This document shows positions 8,231 through 15,618 of a stretch of 35,236 nt of DNA, one piece after another (position 1 is the stretch's first letter; every line of letters begins with the position of its first letter). Location: NCBI RefSeq assembly GCF_002551245.1, contig NZ_NTGZ01000045.1, positions 1-35,236 on the forward strand, written 5' to 3'. The notes under the pieces were generated by a model. That model made no database searches. It was given only the letters and a program-made list of their open reading frames with translations, and was not told the DNA's origin. Position numbers and translations under genes: made by a program. This DNA is from Streptomyces sp. rh34. Its GTDB lineage: Bacteria > Actinomycetota > Actinomycetes > Streptomycetales > Streptomycetaceae.

Positions 8231-8475
8231 GCGACGCTCCGCCTCTCGGCCTCGTCCTGCGCCAGCCGGTCCAGGATCTTCTCGGCCTCGGGATCGGGGA
8301 CGGCCTCCAGCATCCAGTGCCGCATGACGGCCTGAATCTCGTGCACCCCGGCCTCGTTGATCGCGGAATCGAACTCCTCGCGTCTCTCCTTGGGCAACGC
8401 GGCCCGGATGGCCGGGATGCTGTTGGGAACCTCGACCTCGGCACCGCCGACGAAGGTCTTCAGAGACTCACCCAT
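8227..8475 (-). CDS. Putative antitoxin of the RelE/ParE-like pair
   Basis: 82 residues from ATG 8475, with GAGGAGAG 8-15 nt upstream. The sequence is helix-rich and acidic, with VPNSIPAIRAALPKERREEFDSAINEAG in the middle and EAEKILDRLAQDEAERR at the end. No classical HTH or ribbon-helix-helix is plain. Position, size, charge and 4-nt coupling to the following toxin-like gene are the evidence for its role. The long upstream in-frame extension lacks a ribosome site and crosses a non-coding boundary, so it was not used. Confidence 0.62.
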   Translation of the reverse strand: MGESLKTFVGGAEVEVPNSIPAIRAALPKERREEFDSAINEAGVHEIQAVMRHWMLEAVPDPEAEKILDRLAQDEAERRSVA

Positions 8476-8586
8476 GATCGCTCTCCTCGATCTCCTTGCC
8501 CTGGAAGCACACGGACGGCATGGGCCCACCGTAGTGCGTGCGAGGGGCACTTCGGCGGCCCCGGCGGGGTCACGGATCGGGCACGG

Positions 8587-8719
8587 ACCGGGGTGCGCCG
8601 CAGTTACACGGCGGCGGACGGCGGCGGACCGGGTACGTCGCAACTACGCGGCGACGGAACCAGGTACGTCGCAACTACGCGGCGCCCGACCGGGGTGCGC
8701 CGAAGCTGCGCCCCGGCTC
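8587..8719. repeat. Four degenerate ~30-bp intergenic repeats
   Basis: Units begin at 8587, 8628, 8659 and 8689, each starting ACCGGG or ACCAGG. The middle two share GGTACGTCGCAACTACGCGG exactly; the outer two carry GGTGCGCCGCAGTTACACGG and GGTGCGCCGAAGCTGCGCCC. Only the first is longer (41 bp). The block fills most of the 295-bp gap between the antitoxin and the YunG-like gene, upstream of the antitoxin start. No protein frame accounts for it. Confidence 0.75.
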
Positions 8720-8770
8720 GGCCCGCATGGTCCGACGGCGGCGCGGCACGGCACGGACCGTCACCGGTCC

Positions 8771-9160
8771 TCAGTCCCGCCCGAGCCTCTCCGCGACCCG
8801 GTCGCGCAGGATCGCGTACTCCTCCTGAAGCCGCCGCCACTCGCTGACGGGCGGCCTGACGATGACGTCACCGCCGACGACGACCTCCTCCGGCCGAAAC
8901 TGCTCCCGGGTCAGGTCGATCTCGACGCCCGGGCCCAGGCGGTTCCACCAGTGGAAGTCGGTGCGCACCCCGTCGACATGGACCTCGCCCCGGATCAGCT
9001 CCCCGCCGAGCAGGTCGTTGAGCACCATGGCGGTCACCCCGCACTGGTCGCGCGCCGGATTGTCCGGCGTCCAGCGGTCCCGGTACTCCGGGGTGCAGGT
9101 CTCGGCGCTCCAACTGCTGCGGAGGGCCTGTTCGATGTCGGTGAGCAGGTAGGTCGCCAT
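8771..9160 (-). CDS. YunG-like family protein
   Basis: 129 residues from ATG 9160. The motifs SSWSAETCTPEYRDRWTPDNPARDQCGVTAMVLNDLLGGELIRGEV and FHWWNRL are characteristic of the YunG family: small proteins with a conserved Cys in RDQCG followed by a conserved His in FHWWN, reminiscent of a Cys-His catalytic pair but uncharacterised. No ribosome site precedes ATG 9160; ATG 9169 (MVI added) is an alternative and the message may be leaderless. The gene diverges from the following methyltransferase. Confidence 0.72.
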   Translation of the reverse strand: MATYLLTDIEQALRSSWSAETCTPEYRDRWTPDNPARDQCGVTAMVLNDLLGGELIRGEVHVDGVRTDFHWWNRLGPGVEIDLTREQFRPEEVVVGGDVIVRPPVSEWRRLQEEYAILRDRVAERLGRD

Positions 9161-9332
9161 GATGACCATGGTGGCAGGGGGCACTGACAGCGCGCCCTCA
9201 CAGAACCGCGAGCCTGCCCGAAAACCCCGCCAACACCCGTACATGGGACGCGTATCCGGAGCTTGCGCACGGGAGCCGGCCGCCATCAATCGCGTCGACA
9301 GAGCTCCCGGGCGCCCGGCAGAGTGGTCGCCC

Positions 9333-10076
9333 GTGACGAGCAGCGAACTGTGGAACCGAGAGACCGCCGACCGCTACGACGCCGAGGAAGCCGAGATCTC
9401 CTCGGCCGCCGCCCTCGAACCGACACTCGCCTTCCTCGCCCGGCTCGCCGGATCCGGCAGGGCGCTGGAGTTCGCCATCGGGACCGGACGCGTGGGCGTG
9501 CCGCTCCGGGAGCGCGGAGTGCCGGTGGCGGGCATCGAACTGTCCGAGCCGATGGCGGAGGTGCTCCGCCGCAAGGTGGACGAGGAGACCCTCCCGGTGA
9601 CCATCGGGGACATGGCCACCACGGTCGTCCCCGGCGAGTTCACCCTGGTCTACCTCGTCTACAACACCATCTCGAACCTGCTCACCCAGGACGAGCAGGT
9701 CGAGTGCTTCCGCAACGCGGCCCGCCACCTGGCACCCGGCGGCCGGTTCGTCATCGAACTGGGCGTGCCGCCCCTGCGGTTGCTGCCGCCCGGTCAGATC
9801 GCGGTGCCGTTCGACGTGTCCGACCGGCATCTCGGCTTCGACACCTTCGACCTGGTCGAACAGATCCTCGTCTCGCACCACTTCACCCGCGACGGCGAGG
9901 ACGGCCACTACCGTCGCGCCAACTCCCGGCACCGGTACGCCTGGCCGGCGGAGCTCGACCTGATGGCCCGCATCGCCGGCCTGGAGCTGGAACAGCGCGT
10001 GGCGGACTGGCACGGGGCGCCGTTCACCGAGGACTCGGACCAGCACATCTCGGTCTGGCGGAAGCCGGTGGCCTGA
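9333..10076 (+). CDS. Class I SAM-dependent methyltransferase
   Basis: 247 residues from GTG 9333 (MTSSELWNRETADRYD, a usual N-terminus for this family). Motif I is ALEFAIGTGRVGVPL (about residues 45-59), the strand-2 acidic residue lies in GIELSEPM, and later motifs are LVYLVYNTISNL and LAPGGRFVIELGVPPL. This is the general methyltransferase-25/11 type; the substrate is unknown. Upstream in-frame codons extend across the divergent promoter region and are rejected. A strong hairpin 20 bp after the stop probably ends transcription. Confidence 0.85.
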   Translation: MTSSELWNRETADRYDAEEAEISSAAALEPTLAFLARLAGSGRALEFAIGTGRVGVPLRERGVPVAGIELSEPMAEVLRRKVDEETLPVTIGDMATTVVPGEFTLVYLVYNTISNLLTQDEQVECFRNAARHLAPGGRFVIELGVPPLRLLPPGQIAVPFDVSDRHLGFDTFDLVEQILVSHHFTRDGEDGHYRRANSRHRYAWPAELDLMARIAGLELEQRVADWHGAPFTEDSDQHISVWRKPVA

Positions 10077-10096
10077 GGCTTCCCCGACCACCGCCC

Positions 10097-10128
10097 CCTG
10101 GCGCCCCGGAGAACGGTGGGGCGCCAGG
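10097..10128 (+). terminator. Hairpin terminator after the methyltransferase
   Basis: Perfect 11-bp stem CCTGGCGCCCC (10097-10107) / GGGGCGCCAGG (10118-10128) with a 10-nt loop, starting 20 bp after the stop. There is no T tract, as is common in Streptomyces. Confidence 0.7.
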
Positions 10129-10225
10129 ACCCGTCTCAACTCGTCCAGGGCTGACCCGAATCGGGAACTCTTGGGTAACGGACCGGTGCTCGGCCGGAGC
10201 CGTCGACCGGGAGGGGAGCCCCGCC

Positions 10226-10348
10226 ATGACCCGAGGCAAGCTGAGTCGCCGCGAACGTCTGATGCTGGGGGGAGTGCTGCTGGGCAGCGCCGTCACCGCC
10301 GTGGTCGGAGCGATGGCCGACGGGGTCATCAGGTGGGTGTTCCCGTGA
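10226..10348 (+). CDS. Small single-helix membrane peptide (40 aa)
   Basis: 40 residues: a basic N-terminus (TRGKLSRRER) followed by one hydrophobic helix (LMLGGVLLGSAVTAVVGAMA) and a short WVFP end. A clear GGGAGGGGAG site lies 7-16 nt before ATG 10226, which is the main reason to accept so short a gene. The helix has small-residue (Gly/Ala) faces that could pack against another helix. Function unknown. It stands alone between a terminator and the promoter of the HTH-ATPase gene. Confidence 0.6.
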   Translation: MTRGKLSRRERLMLGGVLLGSAVTAVVGAMADGVIRWVFP

Positions 10349-10396
10349 TCCACCGGCCAGAAGGCGGTCGGGCGACCTCGGCGCGGTCCGCACGCC

Positions 10397-10412
10397 GATC
10401 ACCGTGGTGATC
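10397..10412. promoter_or_regulatory. Operator-like dyad upstream of the HTH-ATPase-TPR gene
   Basis: GATCACC-GT-GGTGATC, 7-bp arms around a 2-bp centre, about 85 bp before the start codon. GGATAC at about 10475 could be the -10 element. A binding role is inferred from symmetry only. Confidence 0.4.
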
Positions 10413-10494
10413 GACCCGGTGGGGTCGTGCCCGACCATCTCGTCAATCGGTCACTTCGTGTGTGACTGCTGTTCGGATACGCAAGGATGTTTCG

Positions 10495-13400
10495 ATGTCG
10501 GGTCACCGGAGTACGCAGCGCCTGGGGAGCCAGCGGTGCATCCCCAAACCTCTTGCCGTGGGGCCCACTGCGGTGCGGGAGTTGAAGGATTGCCTGTACC
10601 GGCTCTACCTGGAGGCGGGTACCCCTCCGCTCAAGAGTGTGGTGAGCGCCATCGAGCACGACGACTCGTTCCCGGGCAGCCCGTCGAAGGCCACCGTCCA
10701 CCGCATCATCGGATCCGAGGAGTTGGCGGCAGGGCAGGAGGACGTGGTCTCCGTCGCGGTGCTGCTGGCCCGCATGGCGGGCGCGGACGCCGACGAGGCG
10801 GGGCGTCGGATCAAGGAGATGTGGGTCGCGGCCCGCCTGGCCGAACCCCTCGGCGCCCCGGTGAAGGAGCTGGATCCCTTCGCCCTGGAGGTGCACCCCG
10901 CCATCACCGTACCGGGGCAGAAGTCGTTACCCGCTCTGCCGCTGTACGTCGAGCGGGCGCACGACCGCGAGCTCAACGGAGCCGTGGAGCGGGCTAGCCG
11001 GGGCGAGAGCGTCATGGTCACTCTGGTCGGCGAGTCCTCGACGGGAAAGACCCGCACCTGCTGAGAGGCGCTGCGCCGGCTCCCCGAGGGGTGGCGCGTA
11101 TGGCACCCGTACGACCCGTCCCGCCCCGACGCGGCCCTCCACCACATCAAGGAGGTGTCGCCCCGGACGGTCATCTGGCTGAACGAAGCACAGCACTACC
11201 TCCTTGCCCAGGACCCCAGGACCGCCGAAAGCGTCACCTCCGCCCTGCGTACGGCCCTTGACGATCGACGGCGCGCTCCCGTCCTGATCCTGGCGACGAT
11301 CTGGCCGAGGTTCTGGGACCCGCTCACCGCCCCGTCCGCCACCGGCTGCGAGGACCGGTACGAGCAGCAGCGCAAGCTCCTGACGGGGATCGGCCGCCAC
11401 ATCGTGGTCCCGAAGGCGTTCACCGACCTCGACATCGAGCAGGCCTGGCAACAGGCCGACGGAGACCCGCGACTGCAGAGCGCGCTGGCCGGTGCGGCCG
11501 ACGGGGAGATCACGCAGTTCCTCGCCGGTGTGCCCCGCCTGATGACGCGCTACCGGACCGCGACTCCCGGGGCCATGGCTCTGATCCACGCGGCCATGGA
11601 CTACCGGCGACTGGGCCACGGCCCGGTTCTGCGGCACGACTTGCTGGAGCAGGCGGCGGAGGGGTACCTCACGGACCGGGAGCTCACCCTGCTCGGCCCC
11701 GACTGGATGGCCGATGCGCTCGCCTTCTGCGCCGAGCCCTGCTACGGCGTGCTGGGGCCGCTGACCCAGGCCCCGTACCGGGGTGACGAAGCCCGGGAGC
11801 CCGCCTACCGACTCGCCGACTACCTGGAACAACAGGGCCGCGTGGATCGCCGGTTGTCCTGCCCGCCCGCCACCTTCTGGCAGGCGGCGGCGCGGCACTG
11901 CACGAGCGCCGACGACTGCGCCGCGCTAGGAGTCGCCGCCGAGACGCGCGGACGGCTGCGGGCGGCCGCCGAGCTCTACCAGCGGGCCGCCGCAGAGGGC
12001 AACACCGCCGTCCTGCCCCGCCTCGCCCGGTTGAGAGAGGGCACCGGAGACACCGACGAGGCAGCGAGACTTTACGAAAAGGCGTACCGGAACGACAACG
12101 TCGCACGGTGGGCGCTCGTGCGGCTGCGGAGTCTGGCGGGTCACCGGGCAGGCGCGGAGGACCTGGCCGTCCACGCGGCCCATCAGGGGAACGGCACCTG
12201 TCTGATCAAGCTCTCCCAGCTGTGGCTGGAAGGCGGGGACGAGCACGGCGCGGAGCGCCTGCGCAGGACCGCCGCCGAGCGGGGCGGGTACAGCACCTTC
12301 GCGGAGCTGGTGCGTACCCGGGAAGCGGCCGGAGACCACGAGAGCGCGGAGGTCTTCGCCTTCGCGTCGTTGGAGGCCGGAAGCACGTACGCGCTGTCGG
12401 AGCTGATCCGGGCCCGGGAGAAGTCCGGCCGCTACGCGGAGGACCTGGTGGCCAAGGCCACGGAGAGGGGCAAGGTCCGCCCGGTCCTGATGTTGGCCCG
12501 CGCACGCGAACGCTCCGGAGACGTCCCGGGCGCGGAGACCCTGTTGGCCCACGCGGCCCAGAAGGGAAGCGTGTTCGCCCTGGTGGAACACGCCCGGCTG
12601 CGGAGGAAGGCCGGTGACAAGCAGCGGGCGGAGAGTCTGCTGCGTTCGGCGGTCGGAAAGGGCAGCACGGTCGCGTTGATGGAGCTCGCCCGTCTGCGGG
12701 AGAAGGCGGGGGATCCGGCGGGGGCCCTCCAGCTGTTCCGTACCGCGGCCAACCGGAAGAGCGCCGACGCACTGGCGGCCCTGGCCCTCTTCCGGGAACA
12801 GGCCGGGGCGAGCGCGGAGGCGGAGGCCATGGCCTGCGTGGCGGCGGACGCCGGAAGCACCTTCGCTCTGCTGGAGCTCGTCTGGCGGCGTGAGCAGACG
12901 AGGGACCGCGAAGGCGCGGAACGCTTGGTGGACACCGCCCTGCGCGCCGGGAACGCCGGAGCGCTCGTGCTGCTGGCTCGCCTGCGGGAGAAGGAAGGGG
13001 ACGCCGCGGAGGCCGACCGCCTCGTTCTGCGTGCCGACAGATCGGGCAACCGCTTCGCCCTCAACGAGTTCGTACGGCGCAGAGAGTCCGCGGACGACCC
13101 CGAAGGAGCCGAACGCCTGGCGCTGGCGGGAGGCGGCCGCGCCTTGGCCCAGCTCGCCCGACTACGGGAGGAAGCGGGGTCGGCGGCAGAGGCCGAGCGG
13201 CTTTACCACCTCGCGGTCGACCAGGGGGAGACCAGCGTCCTGGGGGAGGTGGTCCGGCTCAAGGAAGAGGCGGGGCACCATGAGAAGGCGGACGCCTACG
13301 CCCGGCGCGCGGCTCAGGCGGGCCACGTGGACGCACTGGCCGTCCTGGCGAAACTGCGCGCCGAATCCGGGGAGACGGAGGACGCCGACCGGCTCTACCG

Positions 13401-13533
13401 GGCTGCCGCGGACGCCGGCTTTCACGATGCGCTGCGCCACTTGGCGGAACTGCACCGCTCCTGGGACCCCGCCTGGGAGAGCCTGTGGCGCTACGGCCTC
13501 GCCCCGGACGGCTCCACGTCGACACCGTGGTGA
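10495..13533 (+). pseudogene. HTH / P-loop ATPase / TPR (STAND-like) gene split by an in-frame TGA
   Basis: Reading continuously from ATG 10495 (AAGGA 9 nt upstream) to TGA 13533 gives 1,013 codons with one internal TGA at 11062-11064 (codon 190). The N-terminal ~100 residues resemble the HTH module of Streptomyces regulators (LYLEAGTPPLKSVVSAI...SKATVHRIIG). A Walker A motif, GESSTGKT (179-186), ends three codons before the stop. After it the same frame continues without a break: EALRRLPEGW, then Walker B-like VIWLNEAQHYL, then about 14 TPR/Sel1-like repeats of roughly 37 residues (AxLRExAGDxxxAExL) from about 11930 to 13490. Related proteins, from memory, have Trp at the stop position (TGG to TGA). 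STAND-type ATPases with repeat sensors often act in regulation or phage defence. Translation could restart at GTG 11155 or later, giving only the repeats. Confidence 0.8.
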
Positions 13534-13585
13534 CCGGCCCGCGACCGCTCCGCCGCTCCAGCCCACCTGGCCTTTCGCAGACCGG

Positions 13586-13618
13586 GCCCCCACCCGCGGA
13601 CGCACCGCGGGCAGGGGC
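13586..13618. terminator. Bidirectional hairpin left of the element, probably the original gpm terminator
   Basis: CCCGCGG (13593-13599) / CCGCGGG (13605-13611) with a 5-nt loop, extended by GCCCC (13586-13590) / GGGGC (13614-13618) across a small CA/CA internal loop. It follows the interrupted TPR gene and lies 23 bp outside the left attachment repeat. Before insertion it would have stood just beyond the gpm stop codon on the other strand. Confidence 0.6.
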
Positions 13619-13640
13619 TCGGTGAGCCGGCGGACGTGGG

Positions 13641-13659
13641 CTACTTCTTCTTGCCCTGG
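13641..13659. other. Left attachment site (attL)
   Basis: CTACTTCTTCTTGCCCTGG, identical to the 19 bp that form the end of the gpm gene at 22945-22963. The flanks differ on both sides at once (GGG before and G after here; TCC before and T after there), which sets the repeat limits. Confidence 0.85.
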
Positions 13660-13764
13660 GTCTGACCGGCCCGCTTTTGACCCCTGCTCAGAGGCCCACG
13701 CATGGCCGCTGACCTGCGGTCGAGCGGTGGTCATTGGTTGTTGTTGGTCATCGTTGGTTGGTGT

Positions 13765-13785
13765 CTGACGGCCCACAGACGGCCC
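13765..13785 (+). repeat. Subterminal repeat, left copy (candidate integrase arm site)
   Basis: A 21-bp sequence beginning CTGACGGCCCAC that matches 22863-22883 at 20 of 21 positions in the same orientation. Each copy holds two GACGGCCC units in tandem. It lies about 105 bp inside the left core site; in the circular form the two copies would flank the core. Nearby, 13733-13764 is a run of TTGGTTG-like units. Confidence 0.65.
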
Positions 13786-13871
13786 GGCTGGTCGATGCAC
13801 CTTGGTCGCGCGACAGGTGGCCTGCCCGCGATTCCCGTACGGCGCGAGGAAGGCGATGGCACGATGAACAG

Positions 13872-14093
13872 ATGGCCCAGAACCCGAGTTTCACAGCATG
13901 GTTGAAGACTCACAAGAAGGACCAGAACGCCATCGGAGACCTGGCGCGTGATGTCGCTGCCGACCCCGACTGGCCGAGTCGGCGTCAGCTCAGCGGTCAG
14001 CGGGAGTACCTGGAGGCGCGCGGGGCAATCCCGGCGGCGGTGGAGACCCTGGAGCGTGCGTGGGAGCTCTATGAGGCCCAGCAGGAGCGGTGA
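13872..14093 (+). CDS. YozE/SAM-like small protein
   Basis: 73 residues from ATG 13872. FTAWLKTHKKDQNAIGDLARDVAADPDWP followed by a YLE-containing helix matches the YozE SAM-like family (pattern FxxWLxxxKxxDxxIGDLAxDxxxD). These small helical proteins are widespread on Gram-positive chromosomes and plasmids and have no assigned activity; a DNA- or protein-binding role is guessed from the fold. It is the first gene inside the left end of the element and points away from attL toward the large non-coding region, on which it and the GNAT gene converge. ATG 13864 opens a different, short frame and was rejected. Confidence 0.75.
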   Translation: MAQNPSFTAWLKTHKKDQNAIGDLARDVAADPDWPSRRQLSGQREYLEARGAIPAAVETLERAWELYEAQQER

Positions 14094-14262
14094 AGGAGCC
14101 GCCGGACGTGGTGCCGTGGGTTCTTCCCGCGTGAAGTCCGACGCACGGAGGGGATGCGGCTTGTCGCTTGTCGCTTGTCGCGGTGCAGGCGAGAGCGGGG
14201 CAGTCGACTGCCAGGCCCGGGAGGGCTGGTGACTGGCGACAAGACAAGCGTCAAGCCTCGGG

Positions 14263-14300
14263 CCTCTAGCGCTAGAGGGCTGCACCCCTAGCGCTAGAGG
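14263..14300. repeat. CTAG-rich palindrome pair
   Basis: CCTCTAGCGCTAGAGG (14263-14278) is a perfect 16-bp palindrome. CTAGCGCTAGAGG is repeated at 14288-14300. Further CTAGCG sites follow at about 14305 and 14414. CTAG is normally sparse in Streptomyces DNA, so the cluster stands out. Confidence 0.75.
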
Positions 14301-14479
14301 GGCTGCTAGCGCCTCCAACCCGCTCTGAGCAGGGTGTTAGCTGTTAGCGGCCCTATCAGGCTGTTCAGGGAAAACATAGAGCGAGCGGCAAGCCGCACAG
14401 CCTTTAGCAGCTCGCTAGCGCGAGCGCGCGGGTCTCATCGTCCGGCCGCAACGCCCTGTGCGGTGCGGGTCGTTGAGGA

Positions 14480-14514
14480 GAAGAGACCACCCGGCCCGGG
14501 GGTGTGGTCTCTTC
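14480..14514. repeat. Perfect 11-bp hairpin
   Basis: GAAGAGACCAC (14480-14490) / GTGGTCTCTTC (14504-14514), loop of 13 nt with an internal CCCGGG. It could terminate transcription from the YozE side or be part of the origin. Confidence 0.7.
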
Positions 14515-14541
14515 CCGTCGGTCAGCGGCCAGTCCGCCCCG

Positions 14542-14631
14542 CTGAAGAGCCTTCCAAGAGCTACGCAGGCGGGGCGGTGGTGGGAGCTCCCGAGCCCCCT
14601 CCCTGCGTGGCGTCCTTGGAAGGCTCTTCAG
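14542..14631. repeat. Long dyad with 17-bp perfect arms and nested inner arms
   Basis: CTGAAGAGCCTTCCAAG (14542-14558) is exactly complementary to 14615-14631. Nested inside are ACGCAGG (14563-14569) / CCTGCGT (14602-14608) and the palindrome GGGAGCTCCC (14582-14591) near the centre. The layering suggests a cruciform or long hairpin, such as a double-strand or single-strand origin or an RNA stem. Confidence 0.78.
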
Positions 14632-14705
14632 GGGGTCTCCTGCCTCCCTCCCAATCGCACAGAGGCAGCGAAGAGTGCGGTTCCGGTTCCTTCTCCCTTT
14701 AACCC

Positions 14706-14735
14706 ATCCTAGAGATTTGGTGTAAGACAGCGTCC
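14706..14735 (+). repeat. Left copy of the 29-bp inverted repeat bracketing the central genes
   Basis: 14707-14735, beginning TCCTAGAGA and containing TTGGTGTAAG and CAGCGTCC, matches the reverse complement of 20671-20699 at 27 of 29 positions. It runs directly into the first GCGTCCGC iterons, and the right copy is likewise next to iterons of that family. Confidence 0.8.
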
Positions 14736-14910
14736 GCAGCGTCCGCAAGGGGTTCGGCATGGTGTCTGACCTGCGGGAACGGTGCGGACGCTCAACAAAC
14801 TGTTTAGCGTCCGCTAGCGTCCGCAGCGTCCGCAAGCCCCCGACCATTTAAGAGCATCACCGCAGGTCAAGACGGCTCTTAAGGTGGAGGGGTGCGGACG
14901 CTGCGGACGC
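14730..14910. repeat. GCGTCCGC iteron array (eight copies)
   Basis: Forward copies start at 14730, 14739, 14807, 14817 and 14826; reverse copies (GCGGACGC) at 14784, 14894 and 14903. Neighbours are often 9-10 bp apart, about one helical turn. A hairpin, TTAAGAGC (14848-14855) / GCTCTTAA (14875-14882), sits inside the array. The same octamer recurs at 20566-20659. Confidence 0.8.
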
Positions 14911-14971
14911 TGACCTCTCCTCCGGCGCGGGGTTCTCTCCGACCGTGCGGATTCCGCTTCCCGCTCACAAG

Positions 14972-15015
14972 CAAGAGGAGCACCCCCCGGCGAGCGGCGC
15001 GGGGTGCTCCTCTTG
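14972..15015. terminator. Strong 15-bp hairpin, terminator-like
   Basis: CAAGAGGAGCACCCC (14972-14986) / GGGGTGCTCCTCTTG (15001-15015), perfect, with a 14-nt GC loop. A second hairpin, ACCTCCCC (15051-15058) / GGGGAGGT (15074-15081), follows 35 bp later with a T-rich loop. Together they separate the two iteron arrays. A boundary between transcription units or an origin element is possible. Confidence 0.7.
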
Positions 15016-15083
15016 TTGGCACAGTCACCACCCCTTGTGGCACTACAAAAACCTCCCCTCTTTTTCCTAAGTAGGGGAGGTCT

Positions 15084-15341
15084 GCGTCACCGCGTCACCC
15101 TGGCGGAGCGAAAGGGGCTTTGAGCTGCGGAAAAAGGGGGTGACGCAGAGGCCGAATCCTGCGTCATCGTGCGTCACCTGCGTCACCCTGTGACGCGGCC
15201 CTGCGTCACCGATGACGCACCCCCGGCCCTCTGCGTCACCCTGAAACCACAGGTCAGGCGGGGTGGATGACGCAGGTGACGCGGTGACGCAGAACTCCAG
15301 CCCTCGGACAGGTCCCGGACCGCCGGGCCTGCACCGCGTCA
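15084..15341. repeat. GCGTCA iteron array (fourteen copies)
   Basis: Forward GCGTCA starts at 15084, 15092, 15161, 15171, 15180, 15203, 15233 and 15336; reverse TGACGC at 15141, 15191, 15213, 15268, 15277 and 15285. Most sit in a wider CTGCGTCACC context and many are 8-10 bp apart. Mixed orientation makes repeated dyads. This density cannot be chance and fits a multi-site initiator or regulator. Confidence 0.82.
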
Positions 15342-15456
15342 CGGTGCTGAGTCGGCCGGCGGGGTGCGCGCTCGCGGAGCGAGCTGCCAAGGGGTTGCGC
15401 GGCTTGCCGCTCGCTCTATCCCCTCCCCCCGGGGGACGCCACGAGGCCGACGAAGT

Positions 15457-15498
15457 CCCTGCTAGACCTAGCGGGGGCTGCTGCTAGGTCTAGCAGGG
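15457..15498. repeat. Perfect 16-bp hairpin rich in CTAG
   Basis: CCCTGCTAGACCTAGC (15457-15472) / GCTAGGTCTAGCAGGG (15483-15498), 10-nt loop. It lies 120 bp downstream of the GNAT stop codon on that gene's strand, so it might terminate the gntR-GNAT transcript. More CTAG sites follow at about 15501, 15531 and 15610. Confidence 0.75.
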
Positions 15499-15618
15499 TC
15501 GCTAGCACGCAGAAACGCTTCTGAGCTGGGTCCTAGCGTCTAGCAGCAGGGGCTTTTGCGCGGCCCCCTCTGCGGTCACGCGTCCCTCCAAGGCTCGCTG
15601 CGGCTGCTGCTAGGCGGC

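Larger units (their letters stand above)
14094..15618. other. 1.5-kb structured non-coding region of the element, candidate replication origin
   Basis: No supported gene. The region lies between two convergent genes, so it is not simply a promoter or leader. It holds a TTGTCGC triplet repeat (14161-14181), CTAG-rich palindromes, several perfect hairpins with 8-17-bp arms, eight GCGTCCGC iterons and fourteen GCGTCA iterons; the separate entries give positions. Iterons plus dyads near a Rep-type gene are the usual look of a plasmid or phage replication origin. Transfer origin or structured RNA are alternatives. Short open frames here lack ribosome sites and run through the repeats. Confidence 0.65.

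Noticed and set aside
13600..13700. tRNA gene as integration target
   Set aside because: No cloverleaf or TTCGA-type arm at either boundary; the repeat is the gpm coding end instead.
15084..15341. CRISPR array
   Set aside because: Repeats are 6-10 bp, in both orientations and irregularly spaced, with no constant long repeat or spacer and no cas genes.
15067..15390. 107-codon frame through the GCGTCA array
   Set aside because: The peptide is produced by the repeats and has no ribosome site; the iterons explain the sequence better.
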